The translations under genes and the position numbers were made by a program. Shown piece by piece: positions 37,814 to 49,880 of a stretch of DNA of 64,000 nucleotides. The notes below the pieces were generated by a model. The model worked only from the letters and a program-made list of their open reading frames with translations. It did no database searches and had not been told where the DNA came from. Every line of letters begins with the position of its first letter. The stretch's first letter is position 1. The DNA comes from Larimichthys crocea (lineage: Eukaryota > Chordata > Actinopteri > Sciaenidae), in contig NC_040018.1 of the NCBI RefSeq assembly GCF_000972845.2, positions 10,389,157 through 10,453,156 of the forward strand, in the 5' to 3' direction.

Positions 37814-38852
37814 ATCTCCCTCCAAGAAACACAAACACACACATTCACATTAGGTAAACTACTTGAGACAAAGAGCTGTGTTTACAGTTCACATTGACAC
37901 TTGATTTCCTCAGTGTATGTATTTGTGTGTGTGTGTGTGAGTGTGTGTGAATAGGTTGGAACGCCGACACCAGAGTTCTACTGGGTTTTTATCACAGAGT
38001 TACAGGGGGGGTGCTTATGACTAAGCCTAATTATAGAGGCCTTATCGCTGCGACGTTCACAAAGCTCATTACTGCCAAGAGACGGCAGGCGCTGCAGGTA
38101 ATTCACTCCGTTGGGTATTAGTCCTTGCTCTGGCTTACACTTTCTACATATTTAGAGTCTAGAAAATTGGGCCTTTAATGTCTGATTCTTAATGCATCTC
38201 CCCCTCCTCGAACCCCTTGCTGACTTAAGTGAAGGTTTTTCATTTTTTACCTAAAGGCACTACTTCAGTGTTTTCAGCGCTTTAAGAATCAATTACATTT
38301 TTTTCTTCTTCTATTCCCTCTTTTTTTCTTCTTTCCTGGATGTCTTTCAAGCATCGCTCGTCTGTCTGCAAAACGCTCCCTTAAACTTTCCCCCTCCGTC
38401 GTTCGCTGCGATGCACCCTCATGACCCACATGTGCCTCACGAAGCCATTGAAACTGAGCAGTGAAACTCCAGAATCTAGTTCTGTTCCCTGCAGCTGTAC
38501 GGGGAAGCCCAGAGGAAGACAACCCCCCCACCCCCACCCCCCAACTTCCCAACCTAACCTACCCACCCACCCAGTGCTCTAAAAAAACCCTTTCCTTAAC
38601 CCTAACCCTTGATGTCATTGTAACCTTGAAACCCCATCTTCAATCATCAAATAACAGGTCTACTGGCAAGATGAGGAAACCTCATATTGCCCTTATAGCA
38701 TGCGGTGCTAAGTCAACACAAACTGATTATCCGTCAATCACTCCAACTTAATGAGCAGACCTGACAGCTGCGGGACCCTCCATCACTCATCACAGTAACA
38801 CACTGCCAAAAGATTTCATGAAACAAGGCCCTTTAAGATGACAAGCTCCTAC

Positions 38853-39057
38853 CTTCACTACATCTGTAGTGACTGCTGGTTGCCAGGTTTGGATCGAGGC
38901 TTAGAGGCTGGACCCTGTGGGTGATGTGTTTATCCCTCAGCTCTCTGTGGCTGATCAGTGTGACCGTGGGGACACATGGAGCAAACACCGGAGCAGACGA
39001 AGTTCCAGCTCTCAGATTGGCCATCTTCTGCCGCTCCAAGTAGACTTCGGCAGACAT
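38853..39057 (-). CDS. candidate upstream alternative N-terminal exon of cbfa2t3 (unproven)
   Basis: On the minus strand an ATG at 39057 (context GAAATGT, in-frame stop four codons upstream) opens 68 codons, MSAEVYLERQKMANLRAGTS at the start and SSHYRCSE at the end, of mixed protein-like composition. The frame reaches GAAG|GTAGGA, a usable donor, in phase 1. That is exactly the phase needed at the acceptor 16212, giving [17 protein letters not shown], a 77-residue extension (total about 723). Mammalian CBFA2T3 also has a long isoform with an N-terminal extension before MPDSP, but I see no residue similarity. A one-in-three phase match could be chance, and frames this long are common here. Confidence 0.25.
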
Positions 39058-41550
39058 TTCGGACCTTCAGATCGCCACTGCTTTCCAAATGCGATGTGTG
39101 AGGTGAGAGGCTTCAAGGTTTAGGTGGCGGCACACTGGCACTCTATGCACGTCTCTAGGTCCAAGTAGTGTAGCAACGACAAATACAAAACAATGTTAAA
39201 AATAACTATGAGCTCCAAATTGCTAGAAGACTTTCCCGTTGGACCTTCTCTTCAATGTGTCCTACAGGCTTCACATGATTTTTCTCATAATATTCAGCCG
39301 GTTTTGAGGCTTTGAGGCTCCAGTAGATCATTGTATGACCCACTGAACTGCCATGCAAGGACACAGACTTAACTGTAGTTAAAGCTCAGAACAGAGAAAA
39401 ACGGGCCAGACAGTCAGCCAGAGGTTCCTCTTCTTTCCTTTTGCCTCCTCGCCAAAGACTTTGATCCTCGTTGTATTATTCCTGAATTCCTCTGGTATTT
39501 TGTCTTTGCTTCATGTCTGTGTACAGCTTTGCCTTAGAAAGACGTCTGATAGTCGAATGCCCACGGCTGACAGTCTTCAGCTAGAAGTCTCTTTTGCAGT
39601 CTCCTTTAGACATACTTGGCACAGCTTGTGTCTACATCTTCCTTTCCTGATTCTTCTCTGTTCATTCTGTTCTCTCGATCTCTCTTCGTCCCCTTCCCGC
39701 AGAGTCCATGTGTGTGTGTGTTTGTGTGTTGAGAGAGTGTGTGTATGTCAGTGGCAGGTCAGCTCGTCTCGTGGCTCTGGCTAAGGGGCTGTGTTCTCAT
39801 TTGAACCCTCCTCCTGTCCTGCTTGCCACTGCAGCTCAAAAGAGAAGTGTGTGTTAGTATGTTTCACTGTGTGCGCGTGTGTTTCTGCGTGTTGCAGGGC
39901 TGCAGTCCCTGGGGAGGCAAGGCAGCAGTGCTGGCTGCGGTGATAGCAACAGACAGCAGCAGGCAGCGGGACCGGGGCCTCTGTCTGTGCTTCCTCTGTC
40001 AGGAACCAGCTGTGTCTGCGGCCAGTAGCCGCTCCTTCCCTCCTTGCATCCTCAGTTCTAAGCTACCCGCCATCCCTCCGTCCCAGAAGCCTTTGCTTCT
40101 GTGCACCTTGCTCAGTGGCCATAACGCATTCTTTTGTCCCATAATCAAAAACTCATTCTTAGGGTTTGTGTTTGTAACTTATCTTTTTCCTAATTCAAAC
40201 TTCAACTTCAGGCTTTCTCTAACACGCTGATGATAATAATTTCACCAAAGCTGGGAATGAACTGAACATACACATCAAGTATTTAAAATGAAACTGTGTG
40301 GACCGAAGCTGCCAGTTCAAAGGGAAGTTGTTTTACTGTTAATCCTGATTTTAAAAGTCCCTCTTGTGTTTCCATTGATGCCTCATTTTTGGCCACATGA
40401 CAATTCTTAGTCCAGTATTTACTGTCCATTTAGCCACGGTTTGGTTTGGTCCACCAACTACAGATAAAAATATCTGGGTCGTTAGCCTGTTGAATGATCG
40501 ACTTTTCTCAGCAGCTGCTTTGGCTCTCAGACTTTCTGTGTTGGACAGATAGCTTGTTAAAGCTTGTTTATTGGAAAAGGTTTCATGAGAACTGTGAGAC
40601 ATTTTAACCCATACGTTAATTCTTCCTCAGTTGAAAACTATCAGTGACCCTAATGTTTATATTTACAACAGTTTAAGAGAATGTGATTCTACTCTTCACA
40701 TTAACGATTTCACTGGGAATTCGCACCACATTTTTGTTTTGTTCCGCAGAATTTGACGTGGGCAGCCCTTCTCACCAACCCCATGTTTACTTCATGTGTT
40801 CCAGATAAACAGAGGTTTTTCCCTTCTGATGAAATGTACGAGAATTAGTTTAGTTCAGAACTAGTTTCTCTGACACGTAGACATATACATCAGTGATGTA
40901 TTCTGGAGTATTGTGTAAATACAAAAAGAGATAATTAGAAAAATCTGTAGTCTTATTCTGTTTGTAAGTATGTATGTTTCATAGATGAGAATTTGTGTGC
41001 TCAGTTTAATCAAACATTTAGTCCCGTCATTGCAACTTTTTGGGATTTGTGATTTGGCATTAAGACTTTCATGCAACCCCCGCCCCACCACACTAACCCA
41101 TGTGGTTGACTCTAAGCTGTCACCTCTAAATAGATGAAAAAGCTGTTCTGGGAAAAGACATATGTTGAAATGCTGCTGTCTCACAATTAGAATCAAAGAA
41201 GCCAAAGTAAACTTCACAAAGCTCGGACAGCTGAACAAGGCTCTCATGTGAAACTCTAGCAACACTGTAGCCATCACCTCTTTGACCTCTGACCCCTCAG
41301 GACTCATTAACCCCTAACCCTGATGGAGTGGTCTGTGCGTATGACAACAATACTCTTCGCTGCTTTACACATACACACACACTACGGTATATTTTTGTTG
41401 GATCAAGAAGTGTGCTGATGAGAGAAGTGAGAGGGGATGTGAGCACACAGATGTGCCAAGCGCCTGGCTGAAACCAACACACATATGGTCATCAGCAGAG
41501 AGGAAGTGAGAGAAACTCATGCTGCTTTCTGTCTGGGTGTGGGGGGGGGG

Positions 41551-41554
<4 letters not shown>

Positions 41555-41608
<54 letters not shown>
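41555..41608. repeat. (GACA)13 tetranucleotide array
   Basis: About 54 bp of GACA units preceded by a G run. GACA arrays are common in fish and sometimes enriched on sex chromosomes. Confidence 0.93.
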
Positions 41609-44600
41609 GAGAGAGGGGAGGAGAATAGAGAGAGAATATATACAGCACATGAAATTTAGGTGCTTTCTTAAACCTATGAGATTTCCCACATTTACAAGCG
41701 CTCACACGCAAGACATTCACATTAATCTCAAGGACAGTGCAATTAAATTTACATTTAGATTTGAATCCCCGGAGCAACTTAAAAAAAAAAATTAAAACTA
41801 GGATTATTTGGGTCACGTGGACGAGCACGGTAACTACAGTATTCAGCAAAATGAAAATGAAAACTTATCGCAGGATATGAACTGCCATGAGAACTAACAG
41901 GTGGTAAAGCAGGCGGAGGGTGGATGTTCGTCACAGGTTTGGAAACGTACAACAAGATAAAGGAGCGGATAATGGTTTCAGAGGGGGGGTAAAGGGGGTT
42001 TAAAAAATTAGGGCACACTTGAATGAAGGATGGAAAGTTTTAACCTCACTTGATCAGATGATGCGGTACTCGTTTCCACAGTTTTTAAACAGATTAGATT
42101 TCACTGAGGGAAGAGGAGAAAAATGTGAAGAGAAAGAGCGAGGAGGCATCGCTAAACTAATTAAAAAAGAGCAAAGAATGGCAACAGATTTGGGAATGAA
42201 GTGATTGAATGCATGCTAAGCCCCGAGAAAAAAGCTATTTCACTTATATCCAACATGGCATCAGTTTTTCTCTTATAAGAGTCAGATATCCCTCACTAAA
42301 CTTACTTTGGAATCTAATTCATGACGATAATGTAACCCCTCAATAAACCGTCCTTATGTACAAAAACAAACAATGCAGCGACAGGCTGAAAACAGATGAG
42401 CAGCCATCGTATACATAAAATCTTTATCTTATCATATTTAAATCAAATTCAAATTCCACATTGCAAAAAGGCAAGGCGTTTTGCTGCATCGCCTATGTAC
42501 CCTCTCCTGTCACACACAGACACACACACAATTTTCTGTGTGTTACCTGTTATAGAAGCCTTTGCTCCTTTGCCCCCCTCCCCTCAGATGTTGGCAGGTA
42601 TAAAATGAGTTTTTGGGGAGAGAGAGATAATGATTCCCCCATAATCACCAGAGGCCAGCTCTGGTTCTGGCAGGTGCTATCACAGTAGCAACCCAGTGGT
42701 GCCTTCTCCCCTGAGATAAGGTCAGGGGGATGACGGGAGGGAGGATGGGAGGAGAGAGGAGCAGGAGAGGAGAGGAGAACAGGGCAGAGGGGGGCAAAAC
42801 GTGTGTTACAGGCGAGCGGCTAGCCTTGCCTTATCTCCCCCCGGCGGCTGCCGCTACTGGCCCCCAGATGCGGCGGGCCAGAGCAGCCGTGTCAGAGAGA
42901 TCCCTCTATCAGCGACACACAGGCACCCCTCGCCAAATACAAACCCAGCAGGAGGACACACCAGGACTTCATTACCTCTTTAAAACTCCAATCAGCATGC
43001 AGGAGAGAAGCAAAATAATCTGCAACTTTGTTGGTGTATCAGAAATCCAGAGGAAATGCATCAAATCTGTCTTTCTCATATTCTAGCCTGGTTATTAATT
43101 GTCACATTGTCATAGCAGCACAGTCTCCTAACACCGAACAAGTTTCTCTCCTTTATGAATATAAACACGTGCAGAGTTCTTTCGGCGTGTTGGTCTCGGG
43201 TTTAGACAAGATATAACTTTTCACCTTGTACAGCAAAAGTAAAGCATGTGAAAGTCATTGGTTGGGACGGCTGGCGTCTGGTGGCGAGAAGCAGCCATAT
43301 GGTGAAGTGTCTTGCCTGCCTGTGAGACACCTGGCCACCACTAACCGGCTGAACTTTTCAACCCTGCAGCCGTCGTTCTAACACTTTGAGCCAACACATT
43401 CCCCGGTGTTGTTCAAACATTTAAATGCTCTGTGAGGTTTGGCTTCTGATTCAGCTGTAGCCATTTTTATTGCGCACATTCAAATATATGGAAGAGCTTG
43501 AAACCTGTAGCTAACCCTGGGATGTATTCACTTTTTTCCCCTGTTATTACCTAAATAAACCAAATCCACTTGATGTATTCACATCTCAGAAACATTTGGA
43601 ACTATTATCTTGTACACTAGAATTAGATCTTATTGAGAACATTTCTGTAGGAGCTGTTTCCACACATGAAGCTAAAACTCTTCAATATGTTTGTGTTTGA
43701 ATGGTGCAAAATCGGAACCTTAAGTTAGTCAAAGCTCCAACAGTTCATGAGGGACTTCATTTTGAATATGGATGTGACTGGAGCTTGTATTTGATTCCAT
43801 ATGCCTACAGGAAGATGGGATGAATGAAAACACTCCAGGGTAGTGTCTCTTCCAAGGAGAGTAACTATAGCAATGATTTTGGGCATACATATAGAAGAGG
43901 ACACAGTATCAGGCGAAACACCAGGCGAATAAGTCAGTCGAGGCTTGTTCACCTTCCCTCTCTGTGGTGTTTTTAGAATACACACCTGTTTGGCACAGAC
44001 AGTGTCAGAAAAACCTCCAGATCTTAACAGAACTCTATAAGTTAAACCGTCCCCATCTGTCACAGTCGAGCTCCACACAGATGCGCATTGAGTGCCTCCT
44101 CTCTCTTATCCTTCGTACAGCAGACTTGGCTCTCATTCAAGAACTGTCAAAGCGCACCTGCTAAATTAAGCCCGTTCTCATACTCGCACAGACGCAGACA
44201 CAAGTTGAGCAATACACAATACACACAGTGTGTGTGTGTGTGTGTGCACGCGCACAAATGGACACACATAACCATGCATGGGCACACATGCAGATGCTGA
44301 TGTGTGCTCACAGTGATATTAAACTGATGTGGACTGATAGGGTTACTGGTGATATTGTTCAAAAATATGGTTCGCAATTTATGGCGTGTGTGTATTTAAA
44401 GCCCAACAAATCAATAAAACTGTGCTCATTCATTTTTCAAAATCAAATTGGGGAAAGGAATATTGCTGCACTATATTTTATTCTCTGTTCTGTCTGTACA
44501 GTGGTTGGTAGATCATATGACAAAAGTTTGCTTGGCTGCTTGAGTGCATAAAAGTATGAATGTGTTTCGGTTGTTGGTCCTTTTGTCAGCTTTACGAATC

Positions 44601-46313
44601 TGATGACAAACTTGTCGGTGCATCATAAATTGAATGAATAATGCAATATGTTACATTGAAGCTGATGTGTCATAAATGATAGGATTATCTTAACCTTGCC
44701 TGGCAGGCGGCCAAATCACGAGATCACGCAAAAATCCATCCTGCCAAGCTGCAAGCTATGCACAGTGGCGTAGTTTAACGCAAGGTGTGTGTGTGATGAC
44801 GTGTGAGAGAAGTGACTGTTGGCGCCTGCTTAAGAGGCTGGCGTTGATGCTTCTAGCATCAGTTGTATCAGAACTGGAGATTATTTCTTTATTGGAGGAA
44901 GAGCAAAGCTTTTCTGGATGGAAAAGAGTTTCCTGACTGGCTTCAGTGAGAGTTTGACTATGTTGACTATGATTGGTTGAAGTTAGCTCATGATAGACAG
45001 ATGGTTCATTCAATCAGTTGCTCTTTATTTTCTTTAAAGTGAGTTCTCTTTCACAAAAAAGTTTTCAACAACTTCCAAAATGCTTGTGTGCAGCCAATCA
45101 TCTCTGTCTCTGTCAAATATAACCTCAAAGTCTCGCTGCCCTAAACTCAAACATGAGCCTTGTTGATGCCCACCTCTCTTGACCCCCCCTAAAACCAGCC
45201 TCTCCCTTCTTATGTGGCTCGTGGCATGCACAGCCGCTGAGCTGCTCTAAATAGGTGCCACTGTGAATTGGAGACAGATGGAAACGAAGGTTCCCCGCCG
45301 AGTGGTTCCCCTGCAGCTGTGCTGTGTACCCGGTGCCAGGGAGTGATGACAGCTCAGCAAGGGGGCACCCAGAGACATCGAAGGCAGCACCATCTCGGTC
45401 GCACTCTCTCCCTCACACACACATTCGCAGGCTGTGCTAAGGTGCAAAGAGCAGGGGTGTTAGCTTCAATAGCAGCCTCCAGGAATGTGAAAGTAGAGAT
45501 TTAAGTGAGGAGACAAGCGATAGACTGCTATAAGACAACACGTTTCCACTGCTCTATGGCAACCAAACAAACAGACACTAACACAAGCCTAAAGCCTCAT
45601 ACATTAAACATTAGCCCACTGCCCTCCAGCAAATAATAATTCAATGGGAAATGAAGTACAGGAGGTGTACAGTGATGGCCAATGTAGAGTAAGAGTATCC
45701 CAGTGTGACTTTATAACACTAATATTATTATTAGTAAGTTTCCAGGACTTTTTTTTGTTCAGGGTTACAAGGTGGCTAAAACTCTCCATCCCAGTCAGCT
45801 TAAAGAAATATTTGTGCACATTATTCTTATAAACGTACTTTTTTGCCAAATAGATGAGACGATTGATACCACTGTTTCTGCATGCCTGGCTCTGTCCAAA
45901 AGTAACAAAATCTGCCAACCAGCACCTTTAACTCACTCATTAACACATTACATCATTGCATTTTGTGGCTTTACAGGGAGTTATTTTTGGGACTATTTCT
46001 TGGCCAGGACTTCCTTTACTGACTGAAATCTTACTTTCCAACGAAAACCTGCCAAAAGACTGAAACATTTTTCCTATACCACTCAGTTTCCTTCACTTTT
46101 TTTTTTTTTGGTTGAAGATACATTTCTTCTTTATTGCTAAATATGAGACTGTGTGTCTTGTTAAGGTCGAAGTTTGGGGCAGTTTTGTATAAAACTGCAA
46201 TCAAAATGATTGTAAAATGGAGTGAAGTCAACACTCTCAGACCTGCGAGCACTGGAGAACCAAGCGATTTGACCAAGTGTGTGTGCATGTGTTTGTGTGT
46301 GTGTGTGTGTGTT

Positions 46314-46347
<34 letters not shown>

Positions 46348-46379
46348 GGAAAGAGAGACAGGCAGAGTGAGCGAGGCCT

Positions 46380-46560
46380 TCAGAATTTACCTGCAGCTAA
46401 TTAGCCTTGTCTAGCTGTCTGACATATTGTGTTCAGGGTCATGTATATTTCATGAGAAGAGGCTTCCTGTAAAGGTCATTGTGGAATTTTCAAATGAAGA
46501 GACACCTGCTTTATTCATTACATATAATTGTATGAATTATCAGCACTTTGCCTAAGTTTC
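46380..46560. promoter_or_regulatory. candidate conserved non-coding block
   Basis: Contains CCTGCAGCTAATTAGCCTTG, TGTAAAGGTCATTGTGG and TGTATGAATTATCAGCAC. TAAT cores, a nuclear-receptor-like AAAGGTCA and no repeats. Resembles vertebrate developmental enhancers in texture only. Confidence 0.25.
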
Positions 46561-46729
46561 AAATCTCTCTGGGGAAAAAAAATACAACGGTGGAGCAATG
46601 CTCTCCATTGAGCACAATAATTCTTAGCAATTACAGCGTACTGAAGATTGTTATTCGTGCAACTTTGCTGGAATCATCAAAATGGTTTCTCATAATAATT
46701 AGTGCCGCTGCTGTTACGTTGCATTGTTT

Positions 46730-46731
<2 letters not shown>

Positions 46732-46771
<40 letters not shown>
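46732..46771. repeat. (TG)20 microsatellite
   Basis: Uninterrupted TG run. Confidence 0.94.
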
Positions 46772-46773
<2 letters not shown>

Positions 46774-48171
46774 TGTTAACATGTGTGTCACTTTTGTGCT
46801 GAGAGAGAGAAACAGGGAGAACGGAGCGAGATGTAGAAAGTGTCATGGTTCTCCTGCTCATTAGAGCTGTATTTTACACATAGAAGGGAGTCCAGGGAGT
46901 ACTTCTGTTTGATCTGCTTTGCATAAACCAATCCAATCTAACCCAGCTTGTGAGGAAAAATCAATTAAATTCTCCGTAATTGGACTGACAGTGCACTCCA
47001 AAGTAGAATAGCAATCAATATTAAAGATGAAAAATGAAGCCAAAGGCCATCTCACTCCATTGATTTGCACTGAGAGAAGGAGGGATCTAGATATTATTGC
47101 CACATAGGAATATGAGCTATTGAGCTCCATAATGTTGTTATTGTCTCAGTATTGAAATGGATAGGCTTGGAAGTGAGCATGGGCTGACAGCGCCAATTAA
47201 GGTTCACTGATCTGTAAACAAACCTGGGTCAAATAGTATTTGCAAATACTTTCTACGCTTTGTTTATTGGTGTTTATGTGAGAACGATATGGTTAGGGTG
47301 GTCGGACAAATACAGATACATGTTTAGACAGTAATCTACACTCGCCCACAGTGTTGACAAGTTACATGAACAATGTCATTAAAAACTTTGGACTATTCAT
47401 TGACAGTCATCTTTATTAGTTATTCGACAACGAGATTAATTGATTGCTACTTTTAGCAATGTCTGATTAATAGGTCTGTCTTATGGTTGGTCCACAGCTT
47501 TGGTCACAATCTCAGAACTCACTGGCTATCATCTGATGACGATTTAGCCTCTGTGGGCGATGGCCAGTGTCTTCTAGTGTATCCAGCAGATGTCTGGAGA
47601 ATGCATAACAGATATCCAGGATAAGACTTCCTCTTCCGTGCATCAGCCATTGTTTACAGTCTGATTTGCAACTCGACACAGGAGAATGGAGTTGGTGTTG
47701 AGAGACATCTACGACTAGATAACTGAAGTGGGTGCCTGAAAGGCAAGAAAAAGTGGCCATCTTGAAATCACCCAGTTTATGAAAGCTCCAAGCAGTTGAC
47801 AACAATCCATGATTCAGGTGGGAGGGGTCAGACAATCAGAAAGGTCTAAAAGCAGAAACAGAAGCAGGCCAGCACCGCGTTAAGGCCTTAGTCACACAAG
47901 ATACATTTTAATGCAGGTAGTAAAAAGCAAAATCTTTGTCAGAACCAATGGGTTCAACTGCATTTTGGCCAATGCGTGTCACCTCTTTTGCTCTCTATGT
48001 AGTCTGTTTACTGCATGCAGCCAAAGCCCTCTCAGATGTGATTGGTCAATACTACTCGGGCTATGAACAGAAACAAGAATGTTTCCTGTCCTTTGTCTGC
48101 AAATTTTACATTCATATGTGGATATCTCCTTTGTTCAACATTGAAATATTTCTACATCTATTGGATGTTGA

Positions 48172-48211
48172 GTCATTCTGATGGGAACAGTAATGTTCTC
48201 ATCAGAATGAC
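48172..48211. repeat. 40-bp inverted repeat (17-bp arms)
   Basis: GTCATTCTGATGGGAAC, loop AGTAAT, then GTTCTCATCAGAATGAC. Sixteen of 17 pairs match. No known element recognised. Confidence 0.75.
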
Positions 48212-48215
48212 TTTC

Positions 48216-48231
48216 ATCTGATGCATCAGAT
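48216..48231. repeat. 16-bp perfect palindrome
   Basis: ATCTGATGCATCAGAT is its own reverse complement. It begins five bases after the 40-bp inverted repeat and shares its CTGATG/CATCAG core. Confidence 0.8.
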
Positions 48232-49669
48232 CAACATATACCTTGCTTTATGACCAAATACCTGCAAAGCTAATCTGTGGACCCTTAACCTTTGTTTCTC
48301 ACCTCCATCAAAGTCTAGAGTACGTGTTACATGTTTTATTTTATAGAATAAAAAGGATGTTGCTGGAATGTAATTACTGTAATTTTCTATGTGTAATTCC
48401 CTACACGATCTGTTACAGATAAATGAATTACATTATTGTTAGATGTTACTCAGTAATACATTACTGTCCAAGTCATCTGTGACTGACAGTTACCTCATAA
48501 AAACATCAGAAATGCTCAGAGCGTCCATATTAGATTTGATCAGTGAAAAATGGTAATTATTTGCTAATAACATTTAATCGATGCCTGTCAGAATCCATAT
48601 TTTTTGGGTAACAGGAAGATAAAATGTCAGGCCACATGAATATGTGGTGTGTGTATGCGTGTGTGTTTGTGAGCATACATGCTGGCTGGTTAGCAGTCTG
48701 TCCTCTTTGATTAAGTCTGCTAAACAAACTGTTCCGGTGTCATCTAATGCTTTTTATTTACTTTCCGTCTCCGTCTTTTCATCCGCCTCTGTCTTCTCTT
48801 GTCACTGCAGTACAACAGGACACTAATGTTGCTCATGTCCCTCACATGCTGGCTCCAAAAGCTGGCAGATGGATAGACAGACAGATGTGTACTAATCAGC
48901 AGGCAGATGGATTGACCAACCATCAAAAGACAGGCAGATGTTGAGATACTTAGACAATGAGATGAAAATACACTTTTGGGTCATGGAGGACCCGAAACAT
49001 AAAACATAAACACGTCCTGTAATATCTCACCGGGATACACTACATGATATTTATCACTCTGGGTCTATAGGGTGTATATACAGTATAGCCTTGAGTAATA
49101 TTACCTGGTTACACCTGCTCATGAAATTATGTAACTATGTCAGTTGTCTCGCAAAGTGGATTATGTACAAAAAATGAGAGACCACAAAAGTGGAGCAGAC
49201 GCAGCCCACAATGCAGTTCATTGCTATGGAGGACGAGCTTGTGGTTTTGATTCAATCTGAATTGGGCACCAAAAAACTGCTATGCTATTGTATTTATACA
49301 GTACGATTTCAATGTGTATTAATACAAGCAGTATTCTCTTTGGGATTATTTTCCATGCCTCATGATTATACTGTGTGTGAAGGTGTGATCAGCCTGAACA
49401 CAAATGTGGAACGACTGAATACAAAGACAGTAAAAGACATCATGGTCACATGGTTGCCACTGGACATCAAAAAGGAGAAATAAATGCAACGTAAAAGAAG
49501 GTGGATGTTATTGAATATGAGCACGTTGGAGGCAGATGGCAGGAGAGAAGGAGGAACAAAACACTGCTGCAAGAGAGCTGACGTGCTGCAGAGAAGTGAG
49601 AAGCTTTTTTGTCAAAACCGTGATGGGTAATCAATAATAACCCTTGGCTCTGAAGTATTTAGGTTCAGT

Positions 49670-49880
49670 GTCTGTCTGCATTCATGTATATGTTAACTGA
49701 GACTGCATCGATCTGTCTGCTTTCAAACCACACTGCTCAAAACTCACCTTTTTAGAAGTGCCTTTAATGTGTGATGCATGTTGTGTGATTTGTATTTTTA
49801 GTGTGTTGTTTGATGATGAATTTAACTCAGGTAAAGTGTCTTTGACTATCATGAAGTGCTCTATAAATTAAATGTGTCAT
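49670..49880 (+). mobile_element. 5'-truncated LINE-type 3' tail (L2/Rex-like)
   Basis: Contains AAAACTCACCTTTTTAGAAG, then AAAGTGTCTTTGACTATCAT and GAAGTGCTCTATAAATTAAA. This is the pattern (GTAAAGCGTCTTTGAGT... AAAAGCGCTATATAAAT) seen at the 3' ends of fish non-LTR elements. Only the tail is present; assignment to a clade is uncertain. Confidence 0.5.

Larger units (their letters stand above)
33130..38852. other. intergenic or distal 5' region, no gene seen
   Basis: No coding signal supported. Holds simple repeats and AT-rich unique DNA. A TGACTAAGCCTAATTATAGAGG block near 38010-38110 is non-repetitive and may be conserved. Confidence 0.5.
39124..49600. other. gene-poor region, no coding support
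   Basis: Short frames only, none with recognisable domains. It contains a GACA array, a GT array, a strong hairpin pair near 48.2 kb and an AT-rich block at 46.38-46.56 kb that may be conserved. Low-complexity GC-rich DNA lies at 42.73-42.95 kb. Confidence 0.5.

Noticed and set aside
38594..38610. Telomere-like TTAACCCTAACCC
   Set aside because: Only about two units, too few to suggest an interstitial telomere or fusion; similar short matches occur near 41312.
47512..47835. 107-codon minus-strand frame
   Set aside because: No recognised similarity; not enough to call a gene or a transposase.
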